Of a stretch of 22,225 bases of DNA, positions 1-9,652 are shown one piece after another. The first letter of the stretch is position 1. The number at the start of each line of letters is the position of its first letter. The notes under the pieces are model-generated. The model was given only the letters and a program-made list of their open reading frames with translations. It ran no database searches and was not told the origin of the DNA. The stretch spans positions 1 to 22,225 of the forward strand of contig LSSN01006078.1 in assembly GCA_001970855.1 (NCBI GenBank), given 5' to 3'. The position numbers and the translations under genes were made by a program. This DNA is from Smittium culicis. Taxonomy: Eukaryota > Kickxellomycota > Harpellomycetes > Harpellales > Legeriomycetaceae.

Positions 1-2
1 AA

Positions 3-989
3 ACATGGTCTTTTGACAAGATAAAAATGCTTGGAATTGGTAAGATAAACAATTTATTTGACATAAACCTAACAAAAAACGACCAATCGTGGCTACAGAA
101 AAAAAATATAAAAAATTGTGGGAGATTTATATCCAATTGCGAATTAATATGGAATGAAGATTCAGATTACTTTTATTAAATTCAGGTAAATAGTAAACCA
201 AAAATATCTAAAGCAAGCGAATTCCAAAAAAAACGAGTATTTCACAAAAGATTACAATCCAGAAATCGTCTTTTCATCAGAGAGGCTCAAAATAAATGAC
301 TAGCCAATATATAGATGCTCTAACTTCAAAATAATATGCTTCATTCATTATAAAAGTAGAAATGTGCCAATATCCCAGCCTAAATGGGACCTCATTGATA
401 AAACTACCAACATAGAGCCAATCTTTAACTGGTCCAAAATACACAAATTCGATTTAGAACCTAAAATAGCTAGCCAATTATAACTATTATTTAACGATGA
501 ATTAATAAATGGTACAAAATTAAGGCTGTGTAATAAGGGTATATTCAATGAATCAATAAATGAAAACCATATAAGTCTATAAAAGAAAACATAGTTCATA
601 TAAATTTCGTATACAGAAGAATAAACGAGTACTGGAAGCTCATTTTCCAGTTTATAATAAATAACACTACATAAAATACCGAATCAACCAGTAGATATAA
701 AGTAGACGCAATCTTTGACTTTTTAGATCCATTCAAATCCAAGTTTCCAAACATTGAGATTCATTACGGTTTAGCCATATGGAACATATGGATAGCCAAA
801 ACCGAAGCCGCGTCATCTAATATTACAATACCTGCCAAAGGAGAATTACATAGGTGGGAAAATTATTTAAAAGAAAAAATTACAAGAGACTCTAATCAAT
901 TAAAGAAAAGAGACACCTGGAATAAAATAAAAACCAATTGGTTTTCTATTGAGCCAGGCAGAAAAGTTACATTTAGCAATAACTAATCT
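3..989 (+). pseudogene. Decayed LINE (non-LTR retrotransposon) ORF2 C-terminal relic
   Basis: No intact ORF is present, but the three plus-strand frames carry successive pieces of one protein separated by stops and frameshifts. Frame 3 from base 3 is open to the TAA ending at 180. Around 380-560 a piece reads like the tail of a LINE ORF2: a W-x-x-I block, then a Leu-rich segment and an N-E-N-H-I remnant where the zinc-binding knuckle would sit. Around 700-985 another frame gives the phrase AIWNIWIAKTEA, like the W-x-IW-x-A-R block typical after the zinc knuckle of LINE polymerases, followed by a basic C-terminus and a stop near 985. The RT core would lie upstream, outside the window. It differs from the GC-rich LINE copies at 2657 and 16019, so it is probably another family. 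The assignment rests on short motifs only. Confidence 0.5.
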
Positions 990-2656
990 TACTCTCTTAT
1001 GTCTCTCTTTCAATAAAAATCTTTCAGTACTATATATTTTATTACTTCACACTCGATTTCAAAATATAGCGTATTACAAATGAAATAAATTTGATAAAAA
1101 ATTTTTTTTTCTTTCTTGATGGTTCGTTCGTTAAATTATTTTTTAATAACTTATTTCATTTTTTTTAATTATTTTAATGTGAATTAAATTTAATATAAAA
1201 ATGAAAGTAGTTAAGTTACAAGTGGATTAGCATAAATCCATACCAAACCAATGATAAAAGGGATGGGTGTAATATTAAGAAAGATAAGCGAATTGAATAT
1301 GGAAAAATAAAGAAATAGAAATATACTTGGAAATATCGTTTATTCGGGTATTTTCTAGCTTAAAAAAGTTAGCGACCTATCTCAATCTCTCTTGAAAAAA
1401 TATATATAATGGCCAATAAAATCAATTTTAAAGCAAAAAATGGTTATTATTGATAAAAGTATACATAATTTGCAAATCCCAACTTGGACCAACCTAGATA
1501 GTTCAAGAGACGACCCCCTCTCCAATACTAAGAAGAAAATCGGTAATAAGTTTATATTGATATCGCTTTTTAATGTAAAATCAGGATATGAACCTAAGAA
1601 ATGTAAAATATGGTGCCTTTATTGCACCTCGCTAAAATTAGGACTGTCTATAAAATAAATTGATTAAAATATTGTAAATTTAAATACTAAAATTTATTAT
1701 TCTGTAAGATAAAAGTCAAAACGTTAGAGTTATGAATTTTTGCACTAGTAATAGTCAAATGGTAAAAAAAAAATTAAGTATAAATAGAGGTACATTTTCA
1801 TTAATAATGACGTTGAATCATAAATTAAAAGATTTTTTTTTTGTTTTAATAACGGATCCATAAACTATCAGATTATTCCAATTAATTTTCTATAAAATTT
1901 TCAGTTTTTTTTTAAATAAAAGAATTTTATACGTTTACCCGATAAAACTGCGACCTGTTTTTAGAAACTAAAAATATAATGAAAATGAAAATGTGGGGGA
2001 GGGGGTCAGGTAAAGATTTATTTAAAACAATCAATAAATGGCTTTGAGAATTTTCAAAAATATAAGAAATTTTTATTATAAGGAGATCATGTTTTCCAGG
2101 TAGAACATTTGTTAATAATTACTACGCGATTTTAAAAGATAAAATATTTAATAAACTAATAAAAAATGTGAAAATATTAATTTTTTTTATAATATAATCA
2201 TAATGTGCCCCTAAATTACGACAATAATAGCTAATTTATAGGTTTAATTTATTTTAATAAACTTATTTGTAAAATTTTCAGAATATTACACTCAGTAATT
2301 ATAAAGCCGATACTGATAATCTTATTTAAGAGTATGAGAAAAGTTTTAATGTAGTTTCGGATCGAAAAATAAAAACCTCAAATGATTCTTTGGTATATTA
2401 TGAATTAGTTAATAAAGTATATTTAATTTTATTCTTATCCTAATACTTTAGTTTTCTTCACTAAAAAAATATGAGAGCATGAAGTATTATTTTTTGAAAA
2501 TGAGGAGGAAGAATTTTTTTTATTAAATAAAATATTCTAAACCAACAAACCCGAGATAATAATGATTTTTTCTTCAAAATTGGCACATTATTAATTATAA
2601 ATAATATAAATTTGCACTTTATTGATATTGGATATTTTATTAATTTTGGATATTAA
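990..2656. other. AT-rich intergenic stretch, no recognisable gene
   Basis: This is strongly AT-rich sequence with long A and T runs. The only plus-strand ORF of note (1440-1658, 72 codons) has no motif I recognise and no supporting leader or intron, so I do not call it a gene. A short G-rich patch (GGGGGAGGGGG) lies near 1995. Nothing else is supported. Confidence 0.6.
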
Positions 2657-3526
2657 TTGATAAATTGTAAAAGAAATTTAAACTTCGAGTCAATAGATTG
2701 CATCAGGGACGAACTGGGCATAGCCTCAGTGTTCATGCGCACCAGCACAGCCCGTGAGCGTGCATACCATAAGTGGCCAACATCAAAAACATGGATCGCC
2801 GACCTCATCAAGGTACCGATGAAGGCCCGGATGGCCACCTGGGTGATCGGGAGTGCCCGGTGGATCAAAAAATATTGTACTAAAGATTCAAACGACCAGA
2901 CTATGATCACGATAGTCGACCGTAAACGACGGAATAACCGGTCTGTCATCCACCGGTGGACGGTGGACCGGAAAATCGGCAAAAAAGGCAACTGGGTTGA
3001 CCTTCAAGCAATGTACCCGGACCTAAAGCTGGGCCTTCAGGACATTGGAAAAATGCGTATGGGCACATTCCGGACCGCCCAGCGCCTGTCGAACATGAAA
3101 ATCGTCGACCAAAAATTCAAAAATTTTTGCCCCTGCTGCAACTTGTGTGTGCCTGAGACGGTCGACCACATACTTCTGAGCTGCAGCCGGTGGCGAAATC
3201 ACCGTTCATCGACGATCGGCCGGTTCATACCGATGCCGATCCGCACTGAAGAAAAATTTTTACTTATTAATTCCAACCAAGCCCGGTTGGGGCTAGTTGG
3301 CAAACTTCTTGGGGGGGGGGGGTCTAAATAATCTTTAAGCCAGCTTCGAGATGGCACAGCCGATCAAAATTTTGAGTTGGAAACACCCAAACTTTTGAAC
3401 GGCATCCGCATGCCCAGAACACTTATGCTGCAGAGTATAAGTGATTCACTAGCCCCCTTGAACCAATACCCAGTGGGTACGGAGCTGCTAGAGCGGAGGA
3501 GGGGGTTATTAAAAATTATTTTTTAA
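2657..3526 (+). pseudogene. LINE ORF2 C-terminal fragment, copy A (zinc-knuckle domain)
   Basis: A 224-codon open frame ends at a TAA at 3329-3331, and the same frame stays open to a second TAA at 3524-3526. The N-terminal part (W-I-x-D-L-I near residues 45-50, then basic helices) resembles the region following the RT of non-LTR retrotransposons. From about residue 130 comes M-R-M-G-T-F-R-T-A-Q-R-L, then a knuckle C-P-C-C...E-T-V-D-H-I-L-L-S-C-S-R, the usual ORF2 C-terminal C-x2-C...H-x4-C arrangement. No RT catalytic core is present, so this is a 5'-truncated or fragmentary copy. It is GC-rich in an AT-rich setting. A related copy lies at 16019. Comparison of the two suggests the first TAA is a mutation in this copy and that the protein tail continues to about 3524. 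The true 5' boundary is not resolved. Confidence 0.8.
3311..3322 (+). repeat. G12 homopolymer tract inside LINE copy A
   Basis: Exactly twelve G residues, read as four glycine codons in the LINE frame. The equivalent site in the other LINE copy reads GTGGGCGGGAG. Two further G12 tracts occur at 8089 and 8935. Confidence 0.95.
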
Positions 3527-4980
3527 TAGCTTTTTTTATTCTTTTAAATTATGTTTAATAAACACCCAGGGAAAAAAAAAACAGAAAGTGCTTGTGGGTT
3601 GTCGTGGCTAATAAATATTTGACTTTATTACTTTTCTTTTGGTTAAAAATCAACATTTTTTGGATTGGTAATCAAAAAACGAACCATTCTGTACAGAATA
3701 TAAATGATTGGGGCGATTTACACTACTATACGAATAATCAAGATGGATAATATCACATATGTTATGCCTAAGCTCAATAAGGCTTTTTGTCACGTAAAAG
3801 TTAAATTGAACATTTTTATAAGGGTAAATTAGATTATAAATACTTTTATTAAAATATTAGATATAATATTATTCAAGGGGAGTTTCAGGTATAAATTTTA
3901 ATGTTGGTAAAGTATTTATTCTGAATCTCTTATTTACGAATTTCGATGTGCTTTATGCACCTTATTGAAATTTATTCATTAACTAAATAAAGTTCTACCC
4001 AGAAACCTCAGCGTAAAAAAGGAAAAAAAAATTCATATTTCTTGCTAATGTTTTTTATACAAATCAGGACACTTTTTTTTTATTGATTAATCTAACATGA
4101 TAGGATTAAAGTGTTAGTTCTGTAAACCATAAATGTATGTTGTTTGATACAATAAAATATTAGGATATTTAATGAGGAAAAAGGAAATTAGGGGATTTAA
4201 CCTTTATCGACAATGTTTTCAGATGGTTGGTTAATTTACAAAAATTGGGCGGTTTATAAATGCATGAATTTTAAGAAATTTTTATAATATTATAAAAAGA
4301 AAAAAATTTATATGTATCGATTAGATCGCTAATTATAATTAATTGTAAGAGAATATGCTAAGTTTTAATTCAGCTAAATTTTAAAATTAATTATTTTTTA
4401 ACGATAAAAAGGGGTTGAAGAATCTCCTTACTTAGTAGATACTGTTTTAAGAAGAAGGAGATATAGATATTATAATCAGCCATAAAAGGAAATTTTCTTG
4501 ATTAGATTTCTAAACAATGAGAAAATTAAATATGTTTTTTTAGGGTCAGAGGCATGGTTTATTTTTCAAATTTAGAAGCGTAAGAAAGTATTGTACTTAA
4601 TTTGGGCGAGTATAGTGGGATTTAAGACTTATATTTTTGCGAATAATAAATGCTGATTTAGTAAGGAGATACCATTTTAAATCTTCGATGGGAATAATTC
4701 AAACTTTGTAGTCAATTTTTTAGAGAAAAAAATTTTGTTAATTGAAAAAAATTTTCAGATTTCGATTTATATATTATTTTATAGCAGCTTTAATGATTTC
4801 AGGTGGCATGTTTTCATAGCGAAAATTCTATAGGCTAAGATGAGAAAAGCTAGCGCAAATTTTAGTTATGAGAGGATCAGTAATTTTAGTGGAAATGAGA
4901 AAGAGCAACAATTAGCTACAATACAAAGGCAAATTAATTAAAATCGCTTCAAAAACGAGCACCAACTAACTAATAATTTC
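3527..4980. other. AT-rich intergenic stretch, nothing identified
   Basis: AT-rich, stop-dense sequence in all frames with A and T homopolymer runs. I see no gene, RNA or repeat that I can support. Confidence 0.6.
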
Positions 4981-4982
4981 AA

Positions 4983-5294
4983 TTGGTTAAATCACTATCT
5001 TTTTTATTCTCGGAATTTTATTGGTACGATAACAAAAAAAGAAAATACGCGGTAAAGCAAGATAAAAAAAGTAGTAAAGTTGGTACAAGGCATAAAAAAA
5101 CTAATATTCTAATACTAATAAATTTCTCTGCCGGTCTACTGGCTGCGTACCTAAAGGGAAATGGGATCAATCTACCAACCGAAAGATCCACCCAGGAAAT
5201 GCTTCAACTAGGCTGGAAGACTGAAGTTACAAGCAGTCATGGAATTAAGCTCGTTCAAACAAAATTGAATTCGTTGAGTTCATTGAGCTCCTAG
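4983..5294 (+). other. Unassigned ORF remnant with a slightly GC-richer 3' half
   Basis: The frame runs 103 codons. Only the 3' half (about 5130-5290) looks protein-like: it has more even base composition, and the phrase LLAAYLKGNGINLPTE is followed by a Gln/Leu/Trp-containing segment. The 5' half is basic, low-complexity translation of AT-rich DNA. No convincing start context, splice sites or family motif were found, and I do not recognise it. It could be a fragment of a transposon or host gene, or chance. Confidence 0.2.
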
Positions 5295-5673
5295 TCAGAG
5301 CTTACATCTAACAGGATTAATAAAAAATAGGCTCCTACCCAAACTGAAATATGTTGAATTAAATGATAAGAGAGTATTGTATATTGGCTTGTGATTGGGC
5401 GAGTGGATGAAAAAATTAGGGAAAAGCAAAGAGTAATGGGTGCAATTAACTGAAAACGGATGATATGGAGCTTAAATGATCCGTAGAGCTCCAGAAAATA
5501 AAAACAATAAAAAAACAATTATAAAATTTAAAAGAGAAATAAAGAGGGAGTGTTATTGGATAGGTATGGATTGGTATGATTGGAAACATGTAAATTAGGA
5601 GGGAGGAATGTTTATTACAAAAAGGGGAGAGGGTCTGAAATAGTTGATTGGAAATGGATGCAATCATGTTTAT
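5295..5673. other. Intergenic stretch, nothing identified
   Basis: Purine-rich sequence on the plus strand. The two minus-strand ORFs here are hydrophobic readings of that composition bias, and no gene is supported. Confidence 0.5.
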
Positions 5674-5677
5674 TTAA

Positions 5678-5866
5678 CCCTTTCATGGGCGTTAGACCAT
5701 TTTTGATCTAATAATTATAGCCAACTATGTTCAATTAAAATACTTTAGTTCCGAGTCCTTGAGAATTACTGGTATATTGTAAAATGACAGCAAATGATAA
5801 ATTTACTTATAAATCATAAACGAATCATTAGATACGCTTTTTTTAAGAGCGTTCAACGGGAAAGGG
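5678..5866 (+). mobile_element. TTAA-flanked MITE, copy 1 (piggyBac-type)
   Basis: A 189-bp AT-rich, non-coding unit begins CCCTTTCATGGGC and ends GGGAAAGGG. It is bounded on both sides by TTAA (5674-5677 and 5867-5870), so TTAA is the likely target-site duplication. A TTAA duplication with termini beginning CCC is the hallmark of piggyBac-superfamily elements. No transposase is present. The right-hand TTAA is also the left-hand TTAA of the next copy. The interior (a GCCAACTATG block and TACTTTAGTTCCGAG) recurs at 8757 and, inverted, at 6630. Confidence 0.8.
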
Positions 5867-5870
5867 TTAA

Positions 5871-6061
5871 CCCTTTCAGGGGCAAACACTCTTAAACTGC
5901 TTTGGAAATTATAATTGGATAAGTCATATTATATTTATTAGTTATTGGATATTTAAAATTTACCAGCCAATAATTTATTACTATCTTATATTTATTTATC
6001 ATATTGTCGTATGGTTGGATAATTTTGGTAGTTCAAAAAAGGCCAACCGCCCCTGAAAGGG
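5871..6061 (-). mobile_element. TTAA-flanked MITE, copy 2 (inverted relative to copy 1)
   Basis: A 191-bp unit with perfect 13-bp terminal inverted repeats (CCCTTTCAGGGGC at the left, its reverse complement at the right), flanked by TTAA at 5867-5870 and 6062-6065. Read on the minus strand it aligns with copy 1 over the first ~60 bases and at the other end (TTTAAGAG), so it is a diverged member of the same family in opposite orientation. It has the cleanest ends of the five copies. It is non-coding. Confidence 0.85.
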
Positions 6062-6065
6062 TTAA

Positions 6066-6625
6066 ACTTATTTAAAAATCATAAAAAGATAAACAATATT
6101 ATTATTATTTTTTATTGGATAAAAAATATTAATTTATAGTAGAAATTTAATATTATATGGGTGATTATTTGGAGGTGCAAAGCTTACACCTTTAAATTTT
6201 TCCTAATCATAATACTTATTTTATTTTTTCAATCCCATTAGATAGCTATATCGAATGAAATAATCAATATAACCAATGGCTTTATCTAATTAAAACAAGC
6301 AAATAGAAAATCTAAGAAAAATAGTTCAGCTTCTCCTAAGTATATTCCATTAATAAAATATCAATGAGCCATTGGGTTGTATAATTTATGTGATCCATAA
6401 ATAGTAGATTGCATAAGTAAGGGCTAAGGAATCAAGTATTCAAATTATCAGATGCGATAATTTGGATGCAAAGGCTAGAACATATTGGCGGTTTAGAATT
6501 TAGATGTAGTAAAATTTGCGAAAATGACCATAGAAGAATTTCATAGATTCCATTAGAAATTTTTTGTCTAGATCATATCGCATTAGTAATTTTAATTGGG
6601 TTTGCCCTTTCCGAGGTCAATTGTC
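6066..6625. other. AT-rich spacer between MITE clusters
   Basis: No gene or RNA is supported in this AT-rich stretch. Short blocks just after copy 2 loosely resemble sequence after copy 3, but AT bias makes this unreliable. Confidence 0.5.
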
Positions 6626-6629
6626 TTAT

Positions 6630-6817
6630 CCCTTTCCCTTTCAACAGTCTTTGAAGTTATTAATTTATTGATTCGTTAATGATTAAAAGAATAGTTATAA
6701 TTTGCAGCTATACAACAATAAACCAATGATTGAAATATCATTGGAATTAAAGTATTTTATATGAAAGCTGTTGGCTATATTTAGTAGGTCAAAAATAGTT
6801 TACCACACAGGAAAGGG
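6630..6817 (-). mobile_element. MITE copy 3, minus orientation, flanked by TTAT
   Basis: A 188-bp unit starts CCCTTTCC and ends GGAAAGGG. On the minus strand it matches copy 1 in several ordered blocks: the GTTGGCTATA region, TAAAGTATTTTAT and GATTCGTTAATGAT. It is flanked by direct TTAT (6626-6629 and 6818-6821) in place of TTAA, so it either used a non-canonical target or both flanks changed. Confidence 0.75.
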
Positions 6818-6821
6818 TTAT

Positions 6822-6986
6822 GCATATTTAAAAAACATAATTAGATATACTGAATAAAAATTATTTGCTACTATAAGTGCTGTAAAAATTAGCCAATAAA
6901 AGATTTAAAATTACAATGATTTAAACTGTTATAAATTGGTTGGGTGATTTTGATAGTTCAAAAAAAAGCCAACCGTCCCTAAAAGG
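6822..6986 (-). mobile_element. Degraded MITE copy, adjoining copy 3
   Basis: The right two-thirds match copy 2: a TTAGCCAATA block, then TTTTGATAGTTCAAAAAA, AGCCAACCGTCCCT and a decayed terminus AAAAGG. The left terminal repeat is not recognisable. It abuts copy 3 at the shared TTAT, which mirrors the arrangement of copies 1 and 2. Confidence 0.6.
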
Positions 6987-8088
6987 TCTAGACGGATCTG
7001 CATTGAAAAGTGTATATTTTCTCCTAATGTACTGCTTTAGTTTAGGTAATATCGGAGATAAAAAAGAATGTAAAAAAAAGCCGAAAGGCAAAAAGATCGA
7101 GAATTATATTTATAAGAGTCAAGGATTAGGTAATAATCCGGAGCGGAGTAGAATTTTTGAGGAAAACTGCAATTGATGATCGTAAAAGGAAATTAACATC
7201 CAGATAATTAGCCAATGAATATAAAAGAGCCAAGAAAAAGCGTGTTATGTTTGATGATCTTTAATACTAGTTGTTTTTGTGTAATAATAATTATATTATC
7301 AGATCACGAAATAAATTTCCCTATTTTATGGGTTAGTCTACTTTATAGCTTTGTGCGTTTATATATTTTTTAATTTCTCTATGATTAAGTTTAATCGAAA
7401 TATTCGAATTATTTAGTATTTTACCTTTTATAATGACTTATTAAATTCTAAATTATTATTAAATCCAATCCAATCGAATTAATAAGAGATGAAATGGGAG
7501 GCTCTGAAAGAAGTAAGCACTTTGTTTCAGTTTAATTTTATTGGACTGGATATTCTAAAACTATTATATTATTGACTGAACTGAAAAGATATTTCGATTT
7601 TTCTATTTTTTATTGCTTAAATTTGAAATTTATATTTGCTAAAAAATTAAATTATTCTACTCATTGGCCGTTTATTTTTTATGTGATTTTATACTCCGAA
7701 GCACTTTACTATATATTAAGAAATTCCTAAATAGTGGAAATTGAATCTATCGATCCTCAAAAGCTTGAAGCGAAATATTTCGGCTTGTTTAGATTCATAA
7801 AATTGATACTTATAGAGTTACCGGACAATCTTTTTACGTGAAATACTAGTAGAAGGATTCGATTATTGGGTGAGGAATTAGATGCTACTATAAACTAAGC
7901 ATCTCGAAACCAAAAAAAAACAAAGATTTTGAATTCGTAATTTGGCGCATAGATATCAGCCGTCAATCAGCATGCGCCTAAATAAAGGGTTTAAATGTGG
8001 AGCTGAACATTTTATTTTTTATATTACTTGATATTTAATAACAGAGCAGCTCAAGATGAGAAGGGTAAGAAAGATGTGTAGTGTGTGA
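6987..8088. other. AT-rich stretch, no supported gene
   Basis: The ORF at 6940-7176 starts inside the degraded MITE and is basic low-complexity in its remainder, so I do not call it. A short open frame at 7734-7841 contains KLEAKYFGLF, faintly like the K-L-x-P-R-x-x-G-P block after gypsy integrases, but the support is too weak to annotate. Nothing else was recognised. Confidence 0.4.
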
Positions 8089-8100
8089 GGGGGGGGGGGG
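8089..8100 (+). repeat. G12 homopolymer tract
   Basis: Twelve consecutive G residues in AT-rich non-coding sequence, the second of three tracts of identical length in this window. Confidence 0.95.
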
Positions 8101-8340
8101 AGTTTCTTATAATTCTATATCCGACTGCACATGTTAGCGGCGTGATAGACTCCATCTTGGCACTCTTGTTATATGCTTGTTTTTATTGCGATTTGCAGTT
8201 TATAACAACAATTATTTCCAAATTTAGACTTTTAATGGGCCTTATTTGTTTAAAAGGGCCTACATTAGCAAGTTTAAAGTGTATAAAATAGACATACAAA
8301 TGATTTAAAAGCAGCAATATAAAGGAATAGTTTAGCAAAA

Positions 8341-8407
8341 TGTCCTTGTTGGATCTCTTAGCCTGTGAGAAGTTGAAGCCATAGTCTAAGATACTAAGCC
8401 AAGGACA
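8341..8407 (+). other. Imperfect hairpin (inverted repeat)
   Basis: TGTCCTTG at 8341-8348 pairs perfectly with CAAGGACA at 8400-8407, and the inner TCTTAG and CTAAGA blocks can extend the stem. The size is near that of a tRNA, but there is no T-arm consensus or clear anticodon arm, so it is reported only as a potential folded structure. Confidence 0.4.
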
Positions 8408-8756
8408 GACGCATGAAAAAAAATTTTATAAAAAAAAGAAATTCGGAAAAGGCGTGTTTTATTAGCCAGGAGTTTAGGTTTGATGGGCTATCATTTCGGG
8501 GGTTTGATTTTAGTTTGGGAATAGGAATACTCAGTCACCAACTAAGCTTCAAATAAGCACGTATTGTAAATAATCACTATATAGGCGTATATACTTGGTG
8601 GCTTACTAATCGAACAAAGCAATGCAGCTGCCTAGATGTGCACTTCCAATTCGGGCCACAGTTAAAATGCGTTTGACAGTTTAGTAATTTGTTAAAGCAA
8701 ATGCTTAATATAGTCGAGGAATTCATGTCGGACTTTAATTCTGCTGGCTGATTTAA
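8408..8756. other. Intergenic stretch, nothing identified
   Basis: No coding, RNA or repeat signal can be supported. The minus-strand ORF 8577-8771 runs into a MITE end and looks incidental. Confidence 0.5.
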
Positions 8757-8934
8757 CCCTTCCATTGTCAATAGACCATTTTCGATCTACCAAATATAGC
8801 CAACTGTGTATAATTATAATGCTTTAGTTCCGAGATATTAAAAACTATTGGTATGCTGAAAAATAGCAGCAAATAATAAGGTTGCTAATAAAACTTAAGC
8901 GAATCATTGAATCAGATTTTTATATGATTGTTAT
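8757..8934 (+). mobile_element. MITE copy 4, 3' end lost at a G12 tract
   Basis: It starts CCCTTCCATTG directly after TTAA (8753-8756) and is collinear with copy 1: the AGACCATTTT block, ATAGCCAACTGTG, GCTTTAGTTCCGAG, GCAGCAAAT and GCGAATCATTGA. The expected 3' terminus and TTAA are missing. In their place the sequence runs into twelve G residues (8935-8946). Confidence 0.75.
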
Positions 8935-8946
8935 GGGGGGGGGGGG
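8935..8946 (+). repeat. G12 homopolymer tract at the broken end of a MITE
   Basis: Twelve consecutive G residues located where the 3' terminal repeat of MITE copy 4 should be. It is the third tract of identical length in the window. Confidence 0.95.
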
Positions 8947-9145
8947 CGAAGGGCCAGAAGAGTATTAGGCAGCTTTAGAGTGATTAACTGCGTCTTTAAG
9001 GCTGGCTTGAGGGCTGAATGAGTCCCTGCCAATTAGTATGAACGCTTTGAGATTAAGAGGCAGATCATGTAGCTTTATCACTTACATCAGCACGGCCAAT
9101 AAATCCGCCCATCTGCAGTGTTCAGATTATATAAACTGTGTGAAT

Positions 9146-9330
9146 TATCGAATCAGCTATTTTAAATGAAGCTTTTCAGCGAATCTGCCATTATAGCGTC
9201 TTGTAATTAACCAGCGAATCAGCGATTATGGCGCTAAGGAATAAATCATCGAATCAGGTAATATGGTGGTAAGGAATAAATCATCGAATCAGGTAATATG
9301 GTGGTAAGGAATAAATCAGCGAATCATTTA
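9146..9330 (+). repeat. 35-bp tandem repeat, about five units
   Basis: Units start at about 9177, 9212, 9247, 9282 and 9317 (partial), with a decayed one before. The core is C-A-[GT]-C-G-A-A-T-C, then a TATGGTGGTAAGGAATAAAT-like tail. Units 3 and 4 are identical over 35 bp, which implies recent duplication; outer units are diverged. The array ends about 320 bp upstream of the P450 start codon. Confidence 0.9.
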
Positions 9331-9524
9331 GATTTGAATAAAAAACAATAAATTAGATAATAAGTATTTTCGCTGTTTTGAGCCCAACTTCTTCAATAGC
9401 AGATAATTAGCACCGGCAAAACTTATCCCGTATATTACCAGTTTACTTTTGTAGAAAACCAGGCCTTCCCTATTAAATGTCTTTCTCAATTTATCATTCC
9501 ATGCAATTACACTACTTCCTACCC

Positions 9525-9652
9525 TAATAGTTATACTCTCCCCGATATTCCCTCCCTCTTTCCTTCTTCACTCCCTCCCATTTATTTACTATATCATCTC
9601 TTTAATGTTTCTTTAGGCGACCTCTTTCCCTTTCTCGAGCGACTACTATTCA
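9525..9652 (+). promoter_or_regulatory. Pyrimidine-rich leader/promoter of the P450 gene
   Basis: The plus strand turns strongly C/T-rich (runs such as CCCTCCCTCTTTCC) for about 120 bp up to the ATG at 9653. CT-rich tracts near the transcription start are common in fungal promoters, and a similar tract precedes the XRCC2-like gene. A TTTCTTTAG near 9608-9616 could be a 5'UTR intron end, which is not resolved. Confidence 0.45.

Noticed and set aside
1440..1658. 72-codon ORF containing IPTWTNLDSSRDD
   Set aside because: A faint resemblance to several short motifs, but there is no consistent family match and no gene context.
6940..7176. 78-codon plus-strand ORF
   Set aside because: It begins inside the degraded MITE terminus, and the rest is Lys-rich low-complexity translation of AT-rich DNA with no motif.
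7734..7841. Short frame resembling the K-L-x-P-R-x-x-G-P block after a gypsy integrase
   Set aside because: Only a handful of residues fit and no other gypsy block was found nearby, so chance is likely.
8085..8291. 68-codon ORF starting at the G12 tract
   Set aside because: The N-terminus is a reading of the homopolymer, and there are no splice, leader or family signals.
8342..8406. Possible tRNA in the hairpin region
   Set aside because: It has an acceptor-like 7-bp stem, but no GGTTCGA-like T loop, no clear anticodon stem and a total length that is too short.
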